From contig NZ_CP041692.1 of the NCBI RefSeq assembly GCF_007362775.1, positions 4,712,001 to 4,776,000 of the forward strand: 64,000 nucleotides of DNA, given 5' to 3'. The notes under the pieces are model-generated. The model ran no database searches and was not told the origin of the DNA. It saw only the letters and a list, made by a program, of their open reading frames with translations. Position 1 is the first letter of the stretch; every line of letters begins with the position of its first letter. Source of the stretch: Microlunatus elymi (GTDB lineage Bacteria; Actinomycetota; Actinomycetes; Propionibacteriales; Propionibacteriaceae). Positions 63,425-64,000 of the stretch are shown piece after piece. The position numbers were made by a program, and so were the translations under genes.

Positions 63425-64000
63425 TCAACGACTGAACAGGGTGCCGTTCACCGTGGTGACGAAGTTCTGCAGCGAGTGCGGCAGGTCCGACAGTTGCCAG
63501 TCGGACGGGCCGTGATACCAGCTGAGATCCTCGGGATCCGGATCGTCGTCGTCATCGGCGGCGACGATGCCGTCCAGCCAGCGGTCGGCACCGCCCAGCA
63601 CCACAGCGTAGGGCAGCACCTCGGACAGTTCGGACAACTCGCGCCCGGCCGGCATCCGATCGGTCGGCGTGGTCAGCAGATCCGACCGCAACGCGCCCAG
63701 CCCGGCCAGCAGCGCCGAGCCCTGCGCCGTACGCGCCGGCATCTCCTGGCCGATGAACATCAGCCCGAGCGCGAGCAAGATCAACGTGATGCCGACCAGT
63801 CCGAACTCGGTGAAGATCGCCAGCAGCGCGGTGATCACCACCGCGACCACCAGCCCGGCCAATGCCGCCCGGGTCCAGGTGTTCCGGGTCGCATCCGGAC
63901 GCCGCTGGAACCAACCGTTGGCGACCATCTCGTCGTACAGCGCCGATTGCACTCCGGCCACCGCGTCCTGATGCACCCGGGTGCCCAGCTCGGAGACCAG
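63425..64000 (-). CDS. DUF2207-type membrane protein, C-terminal part (runs off the right edge)
   Basis: 192 codons are open to base 64000. RNTWTRAALAGLVVAVVITA and GLVGITLILLALGLMFIGQE form a helical hairpin, preceded by GVQSALYDEMVANGWFQRRP. The tail has RTAQGSALLAGLGALRSDLL, LPYAVVLGGADRWLDGIV and FVTTVNGTLFSR. LPYAVVLGGADRW is the conserved end block of DUF2207 proteins. An acidic DDDDDPDPED stretch precedes the last 40 residues. The family's N-terminal secreted domain would lie beyond the window. Function unknown. Confidence 0.8.
   Translation of the reverse strand: MVSELGTRVHQDAVAGVQSALYDEMVANGWFQRRPDATRNTWTRAALAGLVVAVVITALLAIFTEFGLVGITLILLALGLMFIGQEMPARTAQGSALLAGLGALRSDLLTTPTDRMPAGRELSELSEVLPYAVVLGGADRWLDGIVAADDDDDPDPEDLSWYHGPSDWQLSDLPHSLQNFVTTVNGTLFSR

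Overview
The window is high-GC DNA with dense, short-spaced genes on both strands, frequent GTG/TTG starts and many four-base gene overlaps. Several families are typical of Actinomycetota: DUF3263, DUF4032, an F420-type LLM oxidoreductase, an ECF42-type sigma factor with a DGPF/YCII partner, an ANTAR protein, a large LuxR/LAL ATPase and LacI-controlled glycosidase loci. I infer an actinobacterium, possibly of the Propionibacteriaceae (Microlunatus-like); the genus is a guess from gene content.

Layout. 1-4.7 kb: end of a RecQ-like helicase gene, an MFS carrier and a membrane-protein gene cut in two by an ISL3-family insertion sequence, for which I could read the inverted repeats and an exact 8-bp target duplication. 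4.7-6.5 kb: a SAM-I riboswitch, threonine synthase and a MoaD/ThiS-like sulfur carrier. 6.6-16 kb: a secreted peptidase-like hydrolase, kinases, mannose-6-phosphate isomerase, oxidoreductases, a LuxR regulator, an ANTAR protein behind a long hairpin, and tRNA-Thr(UGU). 16-28.5 kb: methyltransferase, LAL regulator, FabF plus acyl-CoA ligase, small resistance or detoxification genes, a macro-domain protein, and a frameshifted ECF42 sigma gene with its YCII partner. 28.5-33.7 kb: threonine/serine breakdown (kbl, tdh, divergent sdaA) with a 130-nt double-hairpin element between them, then an MsmK/UgpC-type ABC ATPase. 33.8-42.2 kb: DUF4032, LLM oxidoreductase, acyl-CoA dehydrogenase, MarR, the cysS-rlmB-nucleotidyltransferase run and a decayed DUF1016 nuclease gene. 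42.2-49 kb: ArsR/VOC pair, TolB-like protein, a 529-bp intergenic stretch with two tandem-repeat families, cspA, fatty-acid desaturase, glyA, lipoprotein and MscS channel. 49-61.5 kb: an arabinose-polymer utilisation region (GH51, GH127, sugar ABC importer without its own ATPase, two LacI regulators, SDR and Gfo/Idh enzymes) with readable operator-like palindromes. 61.5-64 kb: NUDIX hydrolase, a single-chain PheS-like ligase and a partial DUF2207 membrane protein.

How parts fit. GH127 and GH51 would release L-arabinose, the 55-58 kb transporter would import sugars, and the distant ATPase at 32.6 kb is the only candidate in view to power it. Tdh and Kbl convert threonine to glycine and acetyl-CoA; GlyA and SdaA can take glycine through serine to pyruvate. 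The SAM riboswitch upstream of thrC and the sulfur-carrier gene suggests this pair belongs to methionine/homocysteine metabolism as much as to threonine synthesis.

The most unusual non-coding features are the double hairpin at 30850-30979, a 52-nt palindromic repeat present three times (9471, 48939, 58275), long inverted repeats in divergent promoters at 15453 and 23869, and the tandem repeats at 43889-44250.
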